Part shown: positions 10,961 to 23,214 of the stretch, one piece after another | Numbering within the stretch: the first letter of the stretch is position 1 | Layout of the letters: every line of letters begins with the position of its first letter | Assembly (NCBI GenBank): GCA_035222895.1 | Contig: JAVYIG010000907.1 | Coordinates: forward strand, 62,001-126,000 | Length of the DNA stretch: 64,000 nucleotides | Origin: Strongylocentrotus droebachiensis | Taxonomy: Eukaryota; Echinodermata; Echinoidea; Camarodonta; Strongylocentrotidae | Direction: 5' to 3' | Made by a program: the position numbers and the translations under genes | The notes under the pieces: model-generated | Seen by the model: the letters and a program-made list of their open reading frames with translations, nothing else | Databases searched by the model: none | What the model was told of the DNA's origin: nothing

Positions 10961-12555
10961 ACACTGAATATGGTCGCAACCAATATTTGTCTAAAGGAGA
11001 GGACTTTATCTGATTGTGGAAGTGAGGACACACACACTGACCAGTATACACTAGATTTGTATGAATTTCTGAACAATCTGTCTAGCAGACACACATATCT
11101 ATCTAATTATAAATAGGCCCATTTTTTACATAAATCATGGATCAATGTTATATTGGCCTGCGTCCATTTTATGAATAGTGGCCTGTTATTAAGTGTTAAA
11201 AAAGAAAATCTGTACAAAATCAGGGGACACACTGCTCGCCACCTTCAACGCACCCTGACACCTCAGCAACGAGTAAGACAAAGATGGGATTCGAATGCAA
11301 GTGACACAGCACGTGATCGACCATGAACGCTTATTTGTTGTGCCAGCCGGTGCCGTAAGAAGGACTGCTGTATCACAAAATAACACGCGTCAATTTAGAA
11401 TTCGAACCGGCAAGACCACTCAGTTATTGTTAATCTATTTGCGTTGGCTGTATGCAGTGGTACCACTTTTGTGATAGTGCGGTCGTTACAATATTGGCAA
11501 GCTCTGATTCAACATCGGACTTTTCGAGGGAACGGGAGGGTAATATCGTGGTGATTAGAATGACAGTCGTTTTGTGTAGTTTATCATCAGTTAATGGGCT
11601 GTACGGACAAACTGAATTTGAACAGCCTTTTACTCTTGTATCCTCTGGAAACCGAAAGCAGATATCCCCACGTGTTATATTGTTCAGAAATCTATACTTA
11701 GTTTGGTACATTTCTCTTCTTATTCAACAAATTGTATTATTCATAAACTACTTTGAGCAGATCTCATCGCAGTGTTCGCATTCATTGTAGGGTGCAATGA
11801 CTTTTGTACGAACCCCCAATTTTGGCAGATACCATAACCCAATCGCTATTTTCTTAACCTCTGAACTCAGCCAATGGCCCAAAGTAGCATGACATGCATG
11901 AAACATTTTTCCATTTAATATCTCATTCTTTTTATACCATCCTTCTTGTCCTTTCGAGTGGAATAACCGACTCTCATCCTGGTAGAAACCCTTTCCTGAT
12001 TTATCATCTCCCACTCTGTTGTTGCTCCTGCTGTCGATAAAATGTTCTTATTGGATTATGGTTGGAATCACACGCTGTTCATATAACATTTTTGGTGTAA
12101 ACAGACAGCGGATGCCAGGTCGCTTCTGCCACGCTGTTCGCCCTCCGGGTCGAAGAACAAAACAGAAATGAAAAGAAAAAAACGAGGTACACCCTGTAGT
12201 TGTATGTTTTGAGAAGATGGTGTGTTAACCGGTGATGACCCGATTTCTTCGCGTTGCCCTCGTCTCGTTTTATCTGTTTGTGGCGCCGCGGTCTGAATGA
12301 TCTGAGACGACTGAGAGATGTGAGGTTGTACGATGTTAAAGTCTAACCATACGAATGTTTCCGTGTAGCAAACAGTGGTGCAAACTTCCATTGGTATGCT
12401 ATGATAGACGTCTAGGTTGTGAATAAATTTCCTTAATTTTGGGGTTCACATGGACCAAGGATTTAATATGAACTCTGTCTCTCTTTATATGTGACGTCTC
12501 TTTTCATATGACTTACACACCCATGTACCTACATCTTATATAACCATTCCATTTT
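10961..12555. other. Non-coding; possible decayed tRNA-like remnants
   Basis: Two B-box-like motifs (GATTCGAATG near 11,288 and ATTCGAACCGG near 11,400) may be remains of tRNA-headed SINEs, but no A box or cloverleaf was found. Minus-strand ORFs at 11,748-12,014 (88 codons) and 12,068-12,391 (107 codons) are discussed among the rejected items. Confidence 0.4.
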
Positions 12556-12559
12556 CCAT

Positions 12560-12660
12560 CCTTCTCTCTCTCTCTTTCTCTCCCACACACACACTCTCTC
12601 TATCTCACACACACACACACACACACGCATTCTCTCTCTTTCTTTCTTTCTCTCTCCCTA
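12560..12660. repeat. (CT)n/(CA)n compound microsatellite
   Basis: CT blocks are interspersed with a CA run at about 12,606-12,627. Confidence 0.85.
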
Positions 12661-12782
12661 CCTTTACCTTTCTTTTTTTCACACTCTACCTCCAATCTGT
12701 AAACGTATCTCTGTACTCTGCCATACTTATCGTAGCTAGATACACGTATCTAGGATGCATGTTTCAACAGAAACCAACAAAA

Positions 12783-12811
12783 TGGGGGGGGGGGGGGGGG
12801 TGGGGGGCGGG
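12783..12811. repeat. Poly-G run
   Basis: About 18 G, then T, then another G block. A second homopolymer junction (T-run then G-run) lies at 12,913-12,949. Confidence 0.85.
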
Positions 12812-13230
12812 CTTTCCCTCGTCAATTTTCTAAATAGCCAAGTAGTCTCCCTGCTCTCTGAGGCGTACACAAACAATGTATTCCTAAAAAGGTTCCATTT
12901 ATCTCATTTGTATTTTTTGTATTTTTTTTTTTTTTTTGGGGGGGGGGGTGTTGCAAATGGAAGTGACATGTGTTGGCTGGATACGCCCCTGGGTCCATAT
13001 TAATATCTAAATTTGTCGAGTAAGATGACACCCACATGCCCTGGCCGAAGTGATGATAAATTGGTGCGTGACAGAAATGTGTTCTCTGTAGCCACAGCAG
13101 CATGTATAGAATCACTTTGTAATGGATTGGAATTAGTCTGCATTCTAATACGTCTGGTCTGCAGAGAGACTGAAGGAAGTCCGAACGGATGGAATGTATC
13201 TCACAATCGCCCTTGGCATTTACTTGTATA

Positions 13231-13350
13231 GGTGTCGTAGTCGAGTAGTATAAGCATTTCACTTGGAAAGCAAAGGTCGTGGGTTCGATCCCCGACACGG
13301 CTCTAATGTCCTTTGACAATCCATTAATCTACAGGTGAGTAGTGTTGGTG
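13231..13350 (+). mobile_element. tRNA-headed SINE fragment
   Basis: The A box TAGTCGAGTAG (13,238-13,248) and B box GGTTCGATCCC (13,282-13,292) are spaced as in a tRNA promoter. The acceptor and anticodon arms do not pair into a good cloverleaf. The following ATGTCCTTTGACAA then CATTAATCTA matches the SINE body on the minus strand at about 26,110-26,157, which shows that this is a SINE and not a tRNA gene. Confidence 0.72.
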
Positions 13351-14846
13351 TTACACCACTCTCACATCATTATTTTGAAGCTATATCTACCGCGAGAAAA
13401 GTCACGTTTCCGTTTAAAAAAAAACCCCTTAGTTATATTCAGATTTATCTGCTATTTAATATCAACTGAATTGACATCAAATTTAGGTATTTCCATTTGT
13501 CTAATAATATGTAAGTAAGATTACTGACATAATATTATGGGGCAACACAATTCAATTCCACACTACAACCCCTTCCCCTTGAAAACCCGCAACTTTATTG
13601 AGGAAGAGAGAGAGAGAGAGAGATAGGGGAGGTTTAGAGGGGAAACATGAACCAACAAAACTGTAAATCTGTCATCATGATCTCCTCTCGATTTCCCGAG
13701 AGAGCACTTATTTTTAACCATCGTCAGGAAAAAAAACATGAAAGCGCGTGCCTCGTTGAATAGGCGATAATTTGGTGACAAATAGGTACACGGATGTGAC
13801 ATGACACGAATGGAAAGAGGGATGAAAAGCCTGGGATGCGATCCTTTTGTATAAACCTTTGGTCTCATCATCATCAACATTTTCATGACTACGTGATTAA
13901 ACACTGCTGGCGTGTTTTCGACATGAAGTTGCCGAAATTGTCGACGACGATCAATTTACCGTCACGTGTTGCAACGAAAAAGCGCATGGATTTTTCACTC
14001 ATCATTCTGGGAATGGGAGACAGAAAATCGATGAAGACAACTTCAGAGTAATTTCTCTTTTATTTGGGGACTTGGTCGAAGCTCAAACTCGATTTATACT
14101 TGCTCACAGTGTGATATTCTGAGGATTTTCTAGTTGGACTAGTTCACCGGTACCCCTTCCCATAGCTAATTTAATTTTGTCACAACACAAGAACTAAAAT
14201 GCAGATTACTGTTTGATGATTAACGAGATTGTTATTTTCCCGTGACCGTTTACCAAAACTCTTCGTTTGCAATCCCAAGAAGATAAAGGTAATATGTCTT
14301 TTAGCGTAAAAATGTATGAATGATCATGAACAAATCCGGAAAGTATTACAATTTCAACAAAGTGGAATAACCTCATAATCTTCGGTAGATATGAACATGT
14401 TGTCAACTAATTCACGATTCACAATAAAGACGCGTCTTTACAAATGAAACTTGTGTAGGTAAACGTGTATGTTGGTGATTCTAATACAATTTTACAGTTC
14501 GCTATAATGTAATTTCCTTTGATGATGTAAACATTAACTTGTAAAATAAATGATACATGCTTTTTTATGTTGTTTTTTATATTTAAAAAATTACATTTGA
14601 CTACATCAAGTAGAATACCAGAGGGTCGTGCTTCTGTCCGCCATTCAAACAAAAAATAGAACAATAGGGCGACAGTAACATTCAGTTTTATTACAAATAA
14701 TATGAGTCATTGATATTGTAAACCAGGCATTTAGTTCTGATCAACCGTTCCCTTTACAATGCCAGACTGTTATCTACGAAAGATATGAACCTGTCCGTAT
14801 TATATTATGATAAAATTCGTGATTCTCAAAACCGCCTAGGGGTAAC
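13351..14846. other. Non-coding, short (GA)n
   Basis: A (GA)n run occupies about 13,605-13,624. Nothing else is supported. Confidence 0.5.
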
Positions 14847-14850
14847 TTAA

Positions 14851-15037
14851 AGCCCCATTGTCCTACTTGTAGCTACTAGCTCCCTCTTTTATAGAAAACT
14901 TCCCCAATCGATGCCTGTTGGTCCCCCATGATCCTCTTTTTATTATGTTAGTTGAGAGCTGAGTTGATGAAATAGCCACCTTTCAGTGACCTGGCTGGGT
15001 GGTCTAATCCCTCCTGGCCCAGTAGTATTGACGGTCT
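14851..15037 (-). mobile_element. 187-bp TTAA MITE, copy 2
   Basis: Reverse-oriented copy of the element at 5,542-5,728 and of exactly the same length. TTAA is intact on both sides (14,847-14,850 and 15,038-15,041). The conserved inner sequence includes the reverse complement of TGAT-GAGATAACTAC and CTATATAGAGGG. Confidence 0.88.
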
Positions 15038-15041
15038 TTAA

Positions 15042-15495
15042 ATATTCATCTACTTTATAATTTTTCCTTGGGGCTATATGATTTATATATAATCTTTAAA
15101 GGCTATATAGCAATATGCGAGTAAATCTTTATTACGCCAATGCGTCACTCTATCTCTTTGCTGAAGATACCATTTCTTTCATGCGTTTGGATTCGTTACT
15201 GTGAGCGGTATCCAATTTTTCTCATGTAATACAAACGAACAGTAGCTTGTCAATAATGTTATGTCGTTATTAACCAATCAAAATGTATTCTTAATCTTAC
15301 ATCCGGTCCGCTCTGGGTTTCGGCGAAATCGGAAATGTGATTAGTAAATAACTGCGCGGGGTAGGAATTTTGTTTTTAAAATAATATATCTTTCTATTTT
15401 TAATGTGAATAGGATCGTCCTACCTTCAAGCCAATTCCTTTTTAACGATACACCTATTACATACCTATCGGAATCTGATGTATTTGCACAGTCTT
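15042..15495. other. Non-coding, nothing recognised
   Basis: No ORF or repeat supported. Confidence 0.45.
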
Positions 15496-15640
15496 GGGGC
15501 CCGTTTCACAAAGCCTTATTCAATGACAAATGACAAAAATCAGTGACAATTCTGCTGACAACCAATCAGAAGCAAGGATTTCAGTGTAACTGTACATAAC
15601 TGTCAATTGTCACTGATGACAAGTTTTGTGAAACGCCCCC
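15496..15640. mobile_element. MITE with GGGGCCCGTTTCACAAA end
   Basis: The left end GGGGCCCGTTTCACAAAGC pairs with the reverse complement of the right end, GGGGGCGTTTCACAAAAC. TGACA and GTCACTG inverted blocks continue inwards (AATGACAAATGACA with TGTCACTGATGACA), so the whole 145 bp can fold. It has no coding capacity. A related end begins at 63,693. Confidence 0.82.
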
Positions 15641-15723
15641 TGTACTACATTTTGTTTTTGTTTGAAAAGGTCAAATAACTCGAATTGAAATCTTGCTGGA
15701 ACCTCGAGTGACAAGACCAGTGT

Positions 15724-15883
15724 CCTGTTTTACAAATAGTTGCGATTGATCCGAATTAATCGTAAGTCTCCATATCAATCGCAACTTTGCATGCCCCTAT
15801 CTCTTACATGTATATGTACAAAGTTGCGATTGGTATCAATGGCAAAATAGGTTACGATTAAACGCAACTGTTTATAAGACAGG
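15724..15883. mobile_element. Foldback MITE with TTGCGATTGAT arms
   Basis: The left end CCTGTTTTACAAATAGTTGC mirrors the right end, whose reverse complement is CCTGTCTTATAAACAGTTGC. Inner TTGCGATTGAT and ATCAATCGCAA blocks let it fold into a long hairpin. A partial copy lies at 19,228-19,330. It lies 84 bp from the preceding MITE. Confidence 0.82.
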
Positions 15884-16809
15884 GTCCTGGATTCCTCCTT
15901 ACCCCCTAAAAGACCATACAGATCGCCAAGGGGTGCCGAGGAAGGAGAGGAGCATCGTTGTTTGATCGGTTACGGAAGAAGGAGAAAACATGTGTATTCG
16001 CCAATGGCTTCACAACAGCCCAACGGTCAGCAAAAACAAGGTGTATGCCAATCGGAGCAAGAGTGTACCTAGCCCCGACAGACAGGCATCAATAACCCGT
16101 TCACACTGGCTGAATTATACTCTACAATCATGCTACACACATTTCTTTAACCGCACCTCTGATACGTGTCAATACGACATTCATATGTGTATAATAATGC
16201 GGATGTTCACCCTCTTTTATCGCATCCCGGAATTTTTAGGAAGATTCTTGTTGAAAGTTCAATCTAAAACTGATTGGATATTCTTACTTTCTTAATAGTG
16301 AGTAAAAAATATTAAAAAACCCAACAAAACACCACAATATATAATACGAAAATACATCTTACATAGCCTCCGGTAATGCGATATCATGATCACTACTAAA
16401 GTACGCGAAGAGTACACAATACAATTTCAGGATTTCTTAGAAACTTCGCCGTGGATCTTAACAAAATACAGATTACTTTTAGCACATCATCCATTCTGGA
16501 ATATGATGGACGGGATGACATATATAAACATGCTCGTTTTAGCAAAGATAACTAAAAGATATCCATCCGCGTTTAGTTATGGATTTAGTATTTATAGCAA
16601 CTTACTCTAAACTATGTTGAGGGCAAAACTGTGAATCTCGTAATTTTAAAGTAAGAGGCATTGCTCATGTGGTTGAACTGCTAAAGGAACTTTTAATCTT
16701 TGTAGTAATGCTTTAATACTGTTTAGAATTAAGGTAACGAAGATGTGATATTCATGCCTCAGCAGAGCTGTAAACAGCTAGTGATTATGAAGGTAAGCAA
16801 TGTGAATTA
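15884..16809. other. Non-coding, no recognised gene
   Basis: ORFs of 101 and 74 codons on the plus strand show no domain and no codon bias that I can defend. Confidence 0.45.
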
Positions 16810-16930
16810 CATTAAATTACAGCTTTTAATTAGAATTTACTTAATGAAGGTAAAGCAATATGAATTAAATTGAATTAAATCAAATTAAAGTAAAGTAAAG
16901 TAAAGTAAAGTAAGGTAAATCAATTAAACT
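16810..16930. repeat. (GTAAA)n/(GAATTAAAT)n AT-rich repeat
   Basis: TGAATTAAAT pairs are followed by five or six GTAAA units (16,888-16,915). Diverged ATTAAATTA blocks lie upstream. Confidence 0.8.
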
Positions 16931-16967
16931 ACAGTAAATGAGAGTACAGTACAGAGTACTGCTGGCC

Positions 16968-17157
16968 TTAAATATAAAGTTGAGTTCTGGTCATGCGATT
17001 TCATTGTGAAAGAAACGTTTGGAGTCGATCAGAAAAAGTTTAATCTAGCAGTATTGGTATGCACTGCAAGGTTCTGGAATCATCAAAATGATAAGAAATT
17101 TGGCCCAGTCTTGGTAAAGTTATAAGCACCGTACGCAGAAAGATGTATATGGGACTA
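16968..17157 (+). mobile_element. Partial TTAA element, family 3
   Basis: Begins with TTAA and aligns with 38,666-38,855: GGTCATGCGATT, GTGAAAGAAACG, then GCAAGGTTCTGGAATCATC and AGATGTATATGGGACTAC. It stops near 17,157 without the right-hand end, so it is truncated. Confidence 0.8.
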
Positions 17158-19227
17158 CACGAACATGTGGCATAAAACATTTACAAAACCCCGGGAATTT
17201 AGATAAACATCCATGAAATCTACAGAGACATGAATCTCGCAGCAAATGGCTCTCTACTTTGGTTCAAAGACCTCGACGTTGTGAATTATGTAAAGCACTC
17301 GAGCACTTGTGATTTTAAATGTCTCCATCGTATCGACAAAGACAAATTGACTTTACAACGATCGATCGCTTTTGTACCAAAGGAGACTCAGTTTTCGATA
17401 CTTCATCGTAAGATGTATCAGTGCATGTACTCTGAGCTTGTTTCGCATGATTAATCTAAAGAAAAATTGCACATTTACTCATAAGTTCAATAACACGGGA
17501 TTTTTTGTTCGTGATTGAATGGACTAAAAGAGAAACAGATGTCTGCTTTCTCTCTGCCGTTGTTATTGGCAATCGGCGAACAAAAATGTTCGTGATTTGA
17601 TGTGACTCACACTAAATCGATGAAACCATGTGATAATCACAAAAGAACATCTATCGATCAATATTACATGTATATTGATATGGCCAATTCGAACTCATCT
17701 TATACTCTACACAATAGAAAGCAGTTGAATATTATTATTCGACATTGACTAAGTAACGTATCCATGGTAACGTAAAATTCGATCATAAACAAATAATTGG
17801 CACCCCCCTTTTTAAAGATGGAAATTAAAAGACACGTGTTAAATTTTAAAAAAAAACACTGGTTGTGATTTATTGTATTAAAAATAAAAATCGATTCTGC
17901 TTCATTACCTTATAAAAAGCAACACTACAAAAATAAAATTGCCCTACAGTGACATCCTTCATGGGAGGAAAATCCCACTTTTTGCATTTTGTTTGGTGTC
18001 CTTCCCTTTTCAAAAGATTTATCAATGAAACTCTTGTATTGGATCGAGACATGTTACACATTACCTTCAATGCAACCCAATCGTTTTATTTTCGTTTCGA
18101 TTGATCCTACTCCGTAAGTCAGGTATTGACAGAGAGGTGTATCAAACGAGTCAGACTGACTTGGAATAGCGGATTTATCCAAGACAAACGTTTACGTTAT
18201 AGTAAGACCCTGGTGACGTTCGTCAACCTTCAACCATGTTGAAGGTTCTAATTAAAAACTACGATACAGTTAAAATGAAGTTATTCGGATGTTAGACTTC
18301 TGCAAAATATATCCCCTTAAAATTGGACTAAACTTGCAAATTTCAACTCAAAATAATGGTGATTGTATCAGGGAGAATTTTTCCTCTTGTGTGTTTCCTT
18401 GTTTGATGTATGCATTTATGATAATTGATGAGTACAAACATACACGAGAGATACAAAGCCCACTTTGATTTTGTTAACCCCTTGATGATCGTACAATTTT
18501 AACCACGGTTTAATGACTCTATCTAGTAAACTACGGAGAGTACTTTTAATTTTTTTTTTTGCCTTAACAGATTTAAAGGTCGTATTGCTGCATGCCACAA
18601 GCGCGGAAAGGGGAGGGGGAAATAATCCAAACAAACTGTTAAACGACAACGCCAACAACAAATAATAAATTATAAGAAAAGGAATACGGAAGAGAATAAT
18701 GAAAAGAACAATAAGTGAAGTATTAGAAACTCAGATTCTTCTGCATTGACCCTTGGTCAGTTCAATTCTTCCCATTTGTAGGACCTCGAGCTGTAGACAG
18801 GCCTTTATCTTCTCGCTCTTCCATCTCAGTCCCAAGACTGGACACACGGTACATCACTGGTCATTTTAATATCAGCTGAGAGGCACAGCTGGATGACACA
18901 TTGCGTTTACACCAAGTCATATCATCGATATATGACAGGACGTGCATAATTTTGTCATCTAGTTTCAATCGCTGTTGATTTTTTTTTAAACTTTCGCAAG
19001 TTAACATGAAATAGACTTGCGGTGTCTAACGCATCCAACAAAATCTAAGCCGATTGCGAATTCTATCCACCACATTTTTGTCCACCGTCCATGTCTCCAT
19101 TCGTTTAAACTATGTCACAAAGCACACTATGATGTAGACAAAGCAAAACTCCTAAATGGCCTTTTTAGAAACCTAACATAATATGAGAAATGAACAAATA
19201 ATAAAGGAAATATTTGTTTCCGGTTTA
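17158..19227. other. Non-coding; small hairpin and near X-box
   Basis: GTATCCATGGTAAC at 17,758-17,771 is one base from an RFX X-box. A hairpin AACCTTCAAC-CAT-GTTGAAGGTT lies at 18,225-18,247. No gene was recognised. Confidence 0.45.
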
Positions 19228-19330
19228 AAGAAGACCTTAAAGCGATTAATCGCAACCTATTTTGCGATTGATATCAATCGCAACTATGTACATTTTAAGA
19301 GATAGGGGACTCCAAACTTGCGATCGCATA
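19228..19330 (-). mobile_element. Partial copy of the TTGCGATTGAT foldback MITE
   Basis: CGATTAATCGCAACCTATTT, then TTGCGATTGATATCAATCGC and AAGAGATAGGGG, match the reverse complement of 15,760-15,875. The ends are eroded. Confidence 0.75.
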
Positions 19331-19721
19331 TAAACATGCATAGATAAAGAGAAGAGAGAGGGAATAGAGAACTGGATTAACTTAGGATTACAAAAGATAA
19401 GACGTGAATAGCATATTGTGCCTTTGAACGTGTATCAGTATTAATGCAGAGAGAAGTAACGCCTCGGGTCACCACCTCACAAGTAGTATAAATTCTATTC
19501 ATAAAATTCGAGAAGACTTGAATAGTACTCGCTCACTACCTATACAAACCACTTATGTGTTTCCTGACCAACCAATCGACGCCCACTGCATACGAAAGAA
19601 CAATCAATCAAACAAAATCCTGACGTGACCGTCATGAATTTTCCCAGCCTTTATTGTAATTAAAGAACTAGATGTATATATGGAAAGAACACGATCACAA
19701 CGTCTGAAGAAAAAAAAAACC

Positions 19722-19850
19722 TCTGCGATTGTAAGAGGCTTGTGCGTCACCTATTGAAATGTGTGTACACGACAATGAGGCATAGCATAATCCGAACGTG
19801 ATTTCTATAAGGGGGTATCGAAAATAACTTTAAGTTAATTTCTTGTAAGT
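19722..19850 (+). repeat. Interspersed repeat shared with 37,700-37,830
   Basis: Blocks such as GCGTCACCTATT, GTGTACACGACAAT and ATAATCCGAACGTGAT correspond in order to 37,724-37,830 (GCGTCATCTATT, GTGAACATGACAAT, TTATCCGAACATGAT). Confidence 0.65.
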
Positions 19851-20502
19851 CCCTGCAAGCGTGTACAAGATAAAGCATATATTTACAATGTTTTCTCAAA
19901 TCCCTTGATTCTTTCAAGCTTGACCACTTACATCTACATGTACGATGCGATCTTGAATAGAAGAGCGATGGTTTCTTTAAAAAAAAAATCATTCCACATC
20001 AATGGTGATATTTCTGACGAATTTATTTGCTTCGATTGTTATCACTCTTGAAGGAGAACTTTGATCAAGCTGATTTAAAAACTGATATAGAATTATCATG
20101 ACGCCACACGATGCCTCTTGGAAATTGTGAGTTCCATTTCGAAACATTCACGACGCATTAATTCACAATTTATACTTTGGATTACTGTTATTCTGTTTTG
20201 GATATGGGCGAAAACAATATTTACTTTAATCTACCTTATAATACGGGCATTTACAAAAACAAAATCAGTTTATCGTGAAATGCGTAAAAATGATTTTGGC
20301 TAAGAGATTGTTCTTACAAGTGTGTCCTTGAAGGAAATTGGCCACATTATTATATTTCGTTAATTTCGGCGTATGATCTGTAAACCAATATGGAATGGTA
20401 ATGATAACGTTACTACATGTGAAATAATTTCCATGTCAGTTTTGACAGAACCGTTTCAATTTTTTTAGTTGTCATTTTTATTTCCCAAATATTTTGAACG
20501 AC
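19851..20502. other. Non-coding, nothing recognised
   Basis: No support for a gene or repeat. Confidence 0.5.
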
Positions 20503-20745
20503 AATTAGATACCGCCCCCCCCCCCCCCCACAAATGCTCGGTAGTAATTTTGAAAATAAATTGTATGTCATTTTCATCTTGTAAAAACACAACCACTACA
20601 TGAATTTATTCGCGGCGCATAATTAGATATTGCCCCCCCCCCCCTCACATACACAAATGCTCGATAGTACGTTTGAAATAAATTGTATGTCATTTTTATT
20701 TTGTAAAAACACAACCACTACATGAATTTATTCGTGGCGGATGGC
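20503..20745. repeat. Tandem duplication (~120 bp) with poly-C core
   Basis: Two units (about 20,503-20,620 and 20,621-20,745) each contain ATTAGATA, a poly-C run, ACAAATGCTCG, AAATAAATTGTATGTCATTT and ACAACCACTACATGAATTTA. Identity is high outside the C-runs. Confidence 0.88.
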
Positions 20746-20916
20746 GTGTGAATCATGATTTTTAAACTTAAACAACTGTTTGAAGAAAAAATGACAGGAG
20801 CCGAGACTACTGTGGTGATCGTCACCCAGCTCGTATTTCCATCTTTTCTTAACACTAAGTGAGATTTCTATCTCGTCCTGCTCAAGTCCCACTTCAGCCT
20901 CTCATCGGGGATAGGG

Positions 20917-21265
20917 TGAGAAGAGAGAGAGAGAGAGATAGAGAGATATAGAGAGAGGGAGAGACAGAGAGAGAGAGAGAGAGAGAGAAAAGATGGGGTG
21001 GGTAGAAGGCAAAAGGAGAGAAATATGCGTTAAAGGGAGAGAGAGAGAGAACAAAATATCATGTAACACCAAGCAAAGATAAATTTCTGTATTAAATAGG
21101 CCTCGTATTGAAGCTCTTCTTGAGTGACACTTGATGAAAAGAGAGAGAGATAGAGAAAGAGAGGTTGCTAGGGGAAAGAAGAGATGGGAAAAACAGAAAG
21201 AGGGAGAGAGAGAGAGAGAGAAAGAGGTTGAAAGAAGAAGCAGAGGAGACGAGCTAAAGCGAGTA
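20917..21265. repeat. (GA)n-rich purine tract
   Basis: Several GA blocks (20,921-20,998, 21,037-21,050, 21,142-21,165, 21,196-21,230) are separated by short unique stretches. Confidence 0.85.
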
Positions 21266-21479
21266 ACATTTTTGACGGAGAAAACTGGAAAATAGCACTC
21301 GTCATATTTTTTTAATCCGTAGGTAAAGCAAAAAAATAATATGACAATTAAAAAAAAAGAGATAAGGTAAAAACAATAATTATTAATTGTTATTCTAAAG
21401 AAAAGGTAAATTACACTTGTTTAAGAAGTTAACTTAGGTATTAAACAAAATAGAATGAGATGTCGAAATCTGCGAGAAA

Positions 21480-21700
21480 TTTGGACAGAGAAAGAGAAAA
21501 ATTTAAAGACAATCGAATCACGATGGGGTTATGAGAGTAAAAAAAGAGACGACAGAAAATAGAAGAAGAAGAAGAAGAAGAAGAAGAAGAAAAAGAAGAA
21601 GAAAAAAAAGAAGAAAAAGAAGGAGGAGAAAGAGGAGGAGAGAGAGAGAGAGAGGAAGGGAGAGAGAGAGGGAGAGAGAGAGCGAGCGAAGAAATAAGAC
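21480..21700. repeat. (GAA)n then (GA)n purine tract
   Basis: GAAGAAGAA from about 21,560 passes into GA repeats near 21,640-21,685. The plus frame is Arg/Lys-rich and the minus frame Ser/Leu-rich, both from composition. Confidence 0.88.
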
Positions 21701-22620
21701 AAGGCACGCTATGAAAAAGTACCATGACACTATGATTTTCACACGAAATGTAAGCACTACCGGCGCGATTAACGGCAAAAAATGCTGACTCTGTGGAGAT
21801 TAAGTTTCACCTCGCTGGCGCTTTGAAACAAAACATATTTGACGATGGATGCATTTGACGTACGATTATTTATTTCACAGCTTACCACCACTCCTCGAGT
21901 CCTCTTCATAGTGCATACACGATACCAAATATAACCAGGAGAAACAGATTGTCTGAATACAAATGTTGGTTGGCCATTTTAATGGCAGTTCGTCAAGTCA
22001 AGGGCATCCTAATTTCCCCTACATCGTTTACAACAATACGTAAATAAAATATGCAAATGATTGGTTTGTATTGTTGATGAAATAACAATGTTTCTGAAAA
22101 CATTCAAAATTCATAGCCATGACCTTGAGTATTAAAGGAAATATTCAGGATTCAATATATTATCCATCGTATCTTTCCAGTGAATTTTCATCACCATCAT
22201 CATCGTGGTGATCTATCCAAAATGACAGTTTGGGCGACACTATTAATTTCTGAAACAAAATGTCTTCCAAGTTACACGATCTCTTGAGCCAACAGCTGCC
22301 TTTCTCATCCTACTTCTCAACATCATGCAAATATTATGAACTACATGTACATCTAAAGAGCCCTTCCAAGGTCTTCAAAGTTTACACTTGATTTGATCAT
22401 AACACTCTAACTCTAAATGTAGACTCCACATTCTTCCGCTTCTTTGAATGAAATACTGCAGCGCTACAGTAAACGATTCAGAGCGTATCCCTGCGATTGT
22501 ATCTATATGTCACGCAAAATAACCATCTAAAGACATGGAGATACATTTAAAGGTAGTGTGCAAATAGACAATATGAATTTCCGACCAAGCGAAGTACCAG
22601 GATGTTAAAATGGGGGAAGA
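21701..22620. other. Non-coding, nothing recognised
   Basis: No convincing ORF, repeat or RNA gene. Confidence 0.5.
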
Positions 22621-22643
22621 AGAGGGGGGGGGGGGGGGGGGGC
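22621..22643. repeat. Poly-G run
   Basis: About 18 consecutive G after AGAAGAG. Confidence 0.9.
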
Positions 22644-23214
22644 TACAAATCGGGGCGCCAGCAAAACGATATGCATAAATAATGGGAGTTGCCCATAGGG
22701 GCTGTCCCCAATAAAAAAAATGGGGCACCGTTCCTGTCCTGATTTGCAATTGTCCAAGGGACAATAAACCTGCCATGTGACCTAGTTCACTCTTTAAGCA
22801 ACGTCTACGTTATTATCCTTCTTTCGCTCACGAGATTTCCGCATCCCGATATCCTCCTCCTCCTCTCTATATATGAATTACCATTCATTATCACCCGGAC
22901 TATCGCCTAACCAATCGAGGGATTGTTTTCTTTTAATCACTGCTCACCCATCGTCTTCATGCAAGGGAATACTATCACTTGCGATCTGACGTGATCTAAT
23001 TATGAACGACGTCCTTAAATAACTGGCATACATTAAAACAGCGCGGTGTTTAGGCTGGCTGGCTGGATGGCAAGCTGGCAGCGAAGCGTGTGCCTGTTGT
23101 TGACAGGCAACACCGAATGATGTGGGTTTCATTCACCATCTAGTTGTCGTCACTTTACATGAAGTTAATATTACATTTCATGAGGGTGTTTTATATATGA
23201 AAAGGAATGGGGCA
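22644..23214. other. Non-coding
   Basis: A short GGCTGGCTGGCTGGATGG repeat lies near 23,052-23,070. Nothing else is supported. Confidence 0.45.

Noticed and set aside
11748-12014. 88-codon minus-strand ORF with balanced composition
   Set aside because: It looks less like noise than most, but no family is recognised, there is no splice or start support, and its length is within chance for this amount of DNA.
12068-12391. 107-codon minus-strand ORF, moderately GC-rich
   Set aside because: It holds a low-complexity Phe-rich middle and an ACACCCTGTAG motif that looks transposon-like. There is no recognised domain, so it is not listed as a gene.
13231-13304. Possible tRNA gene on the plus strand
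   Set aside because: The promoter boxes are present but the anticodon loop lacks the T before the anticodon and the stems are weak. The downstream sequence matches a SINE.
12822-13319. 165-codon minus-strand ORF
   Set aside because: It spans a homopolymer G/T junction and the tRNA-like SINE; no domain.
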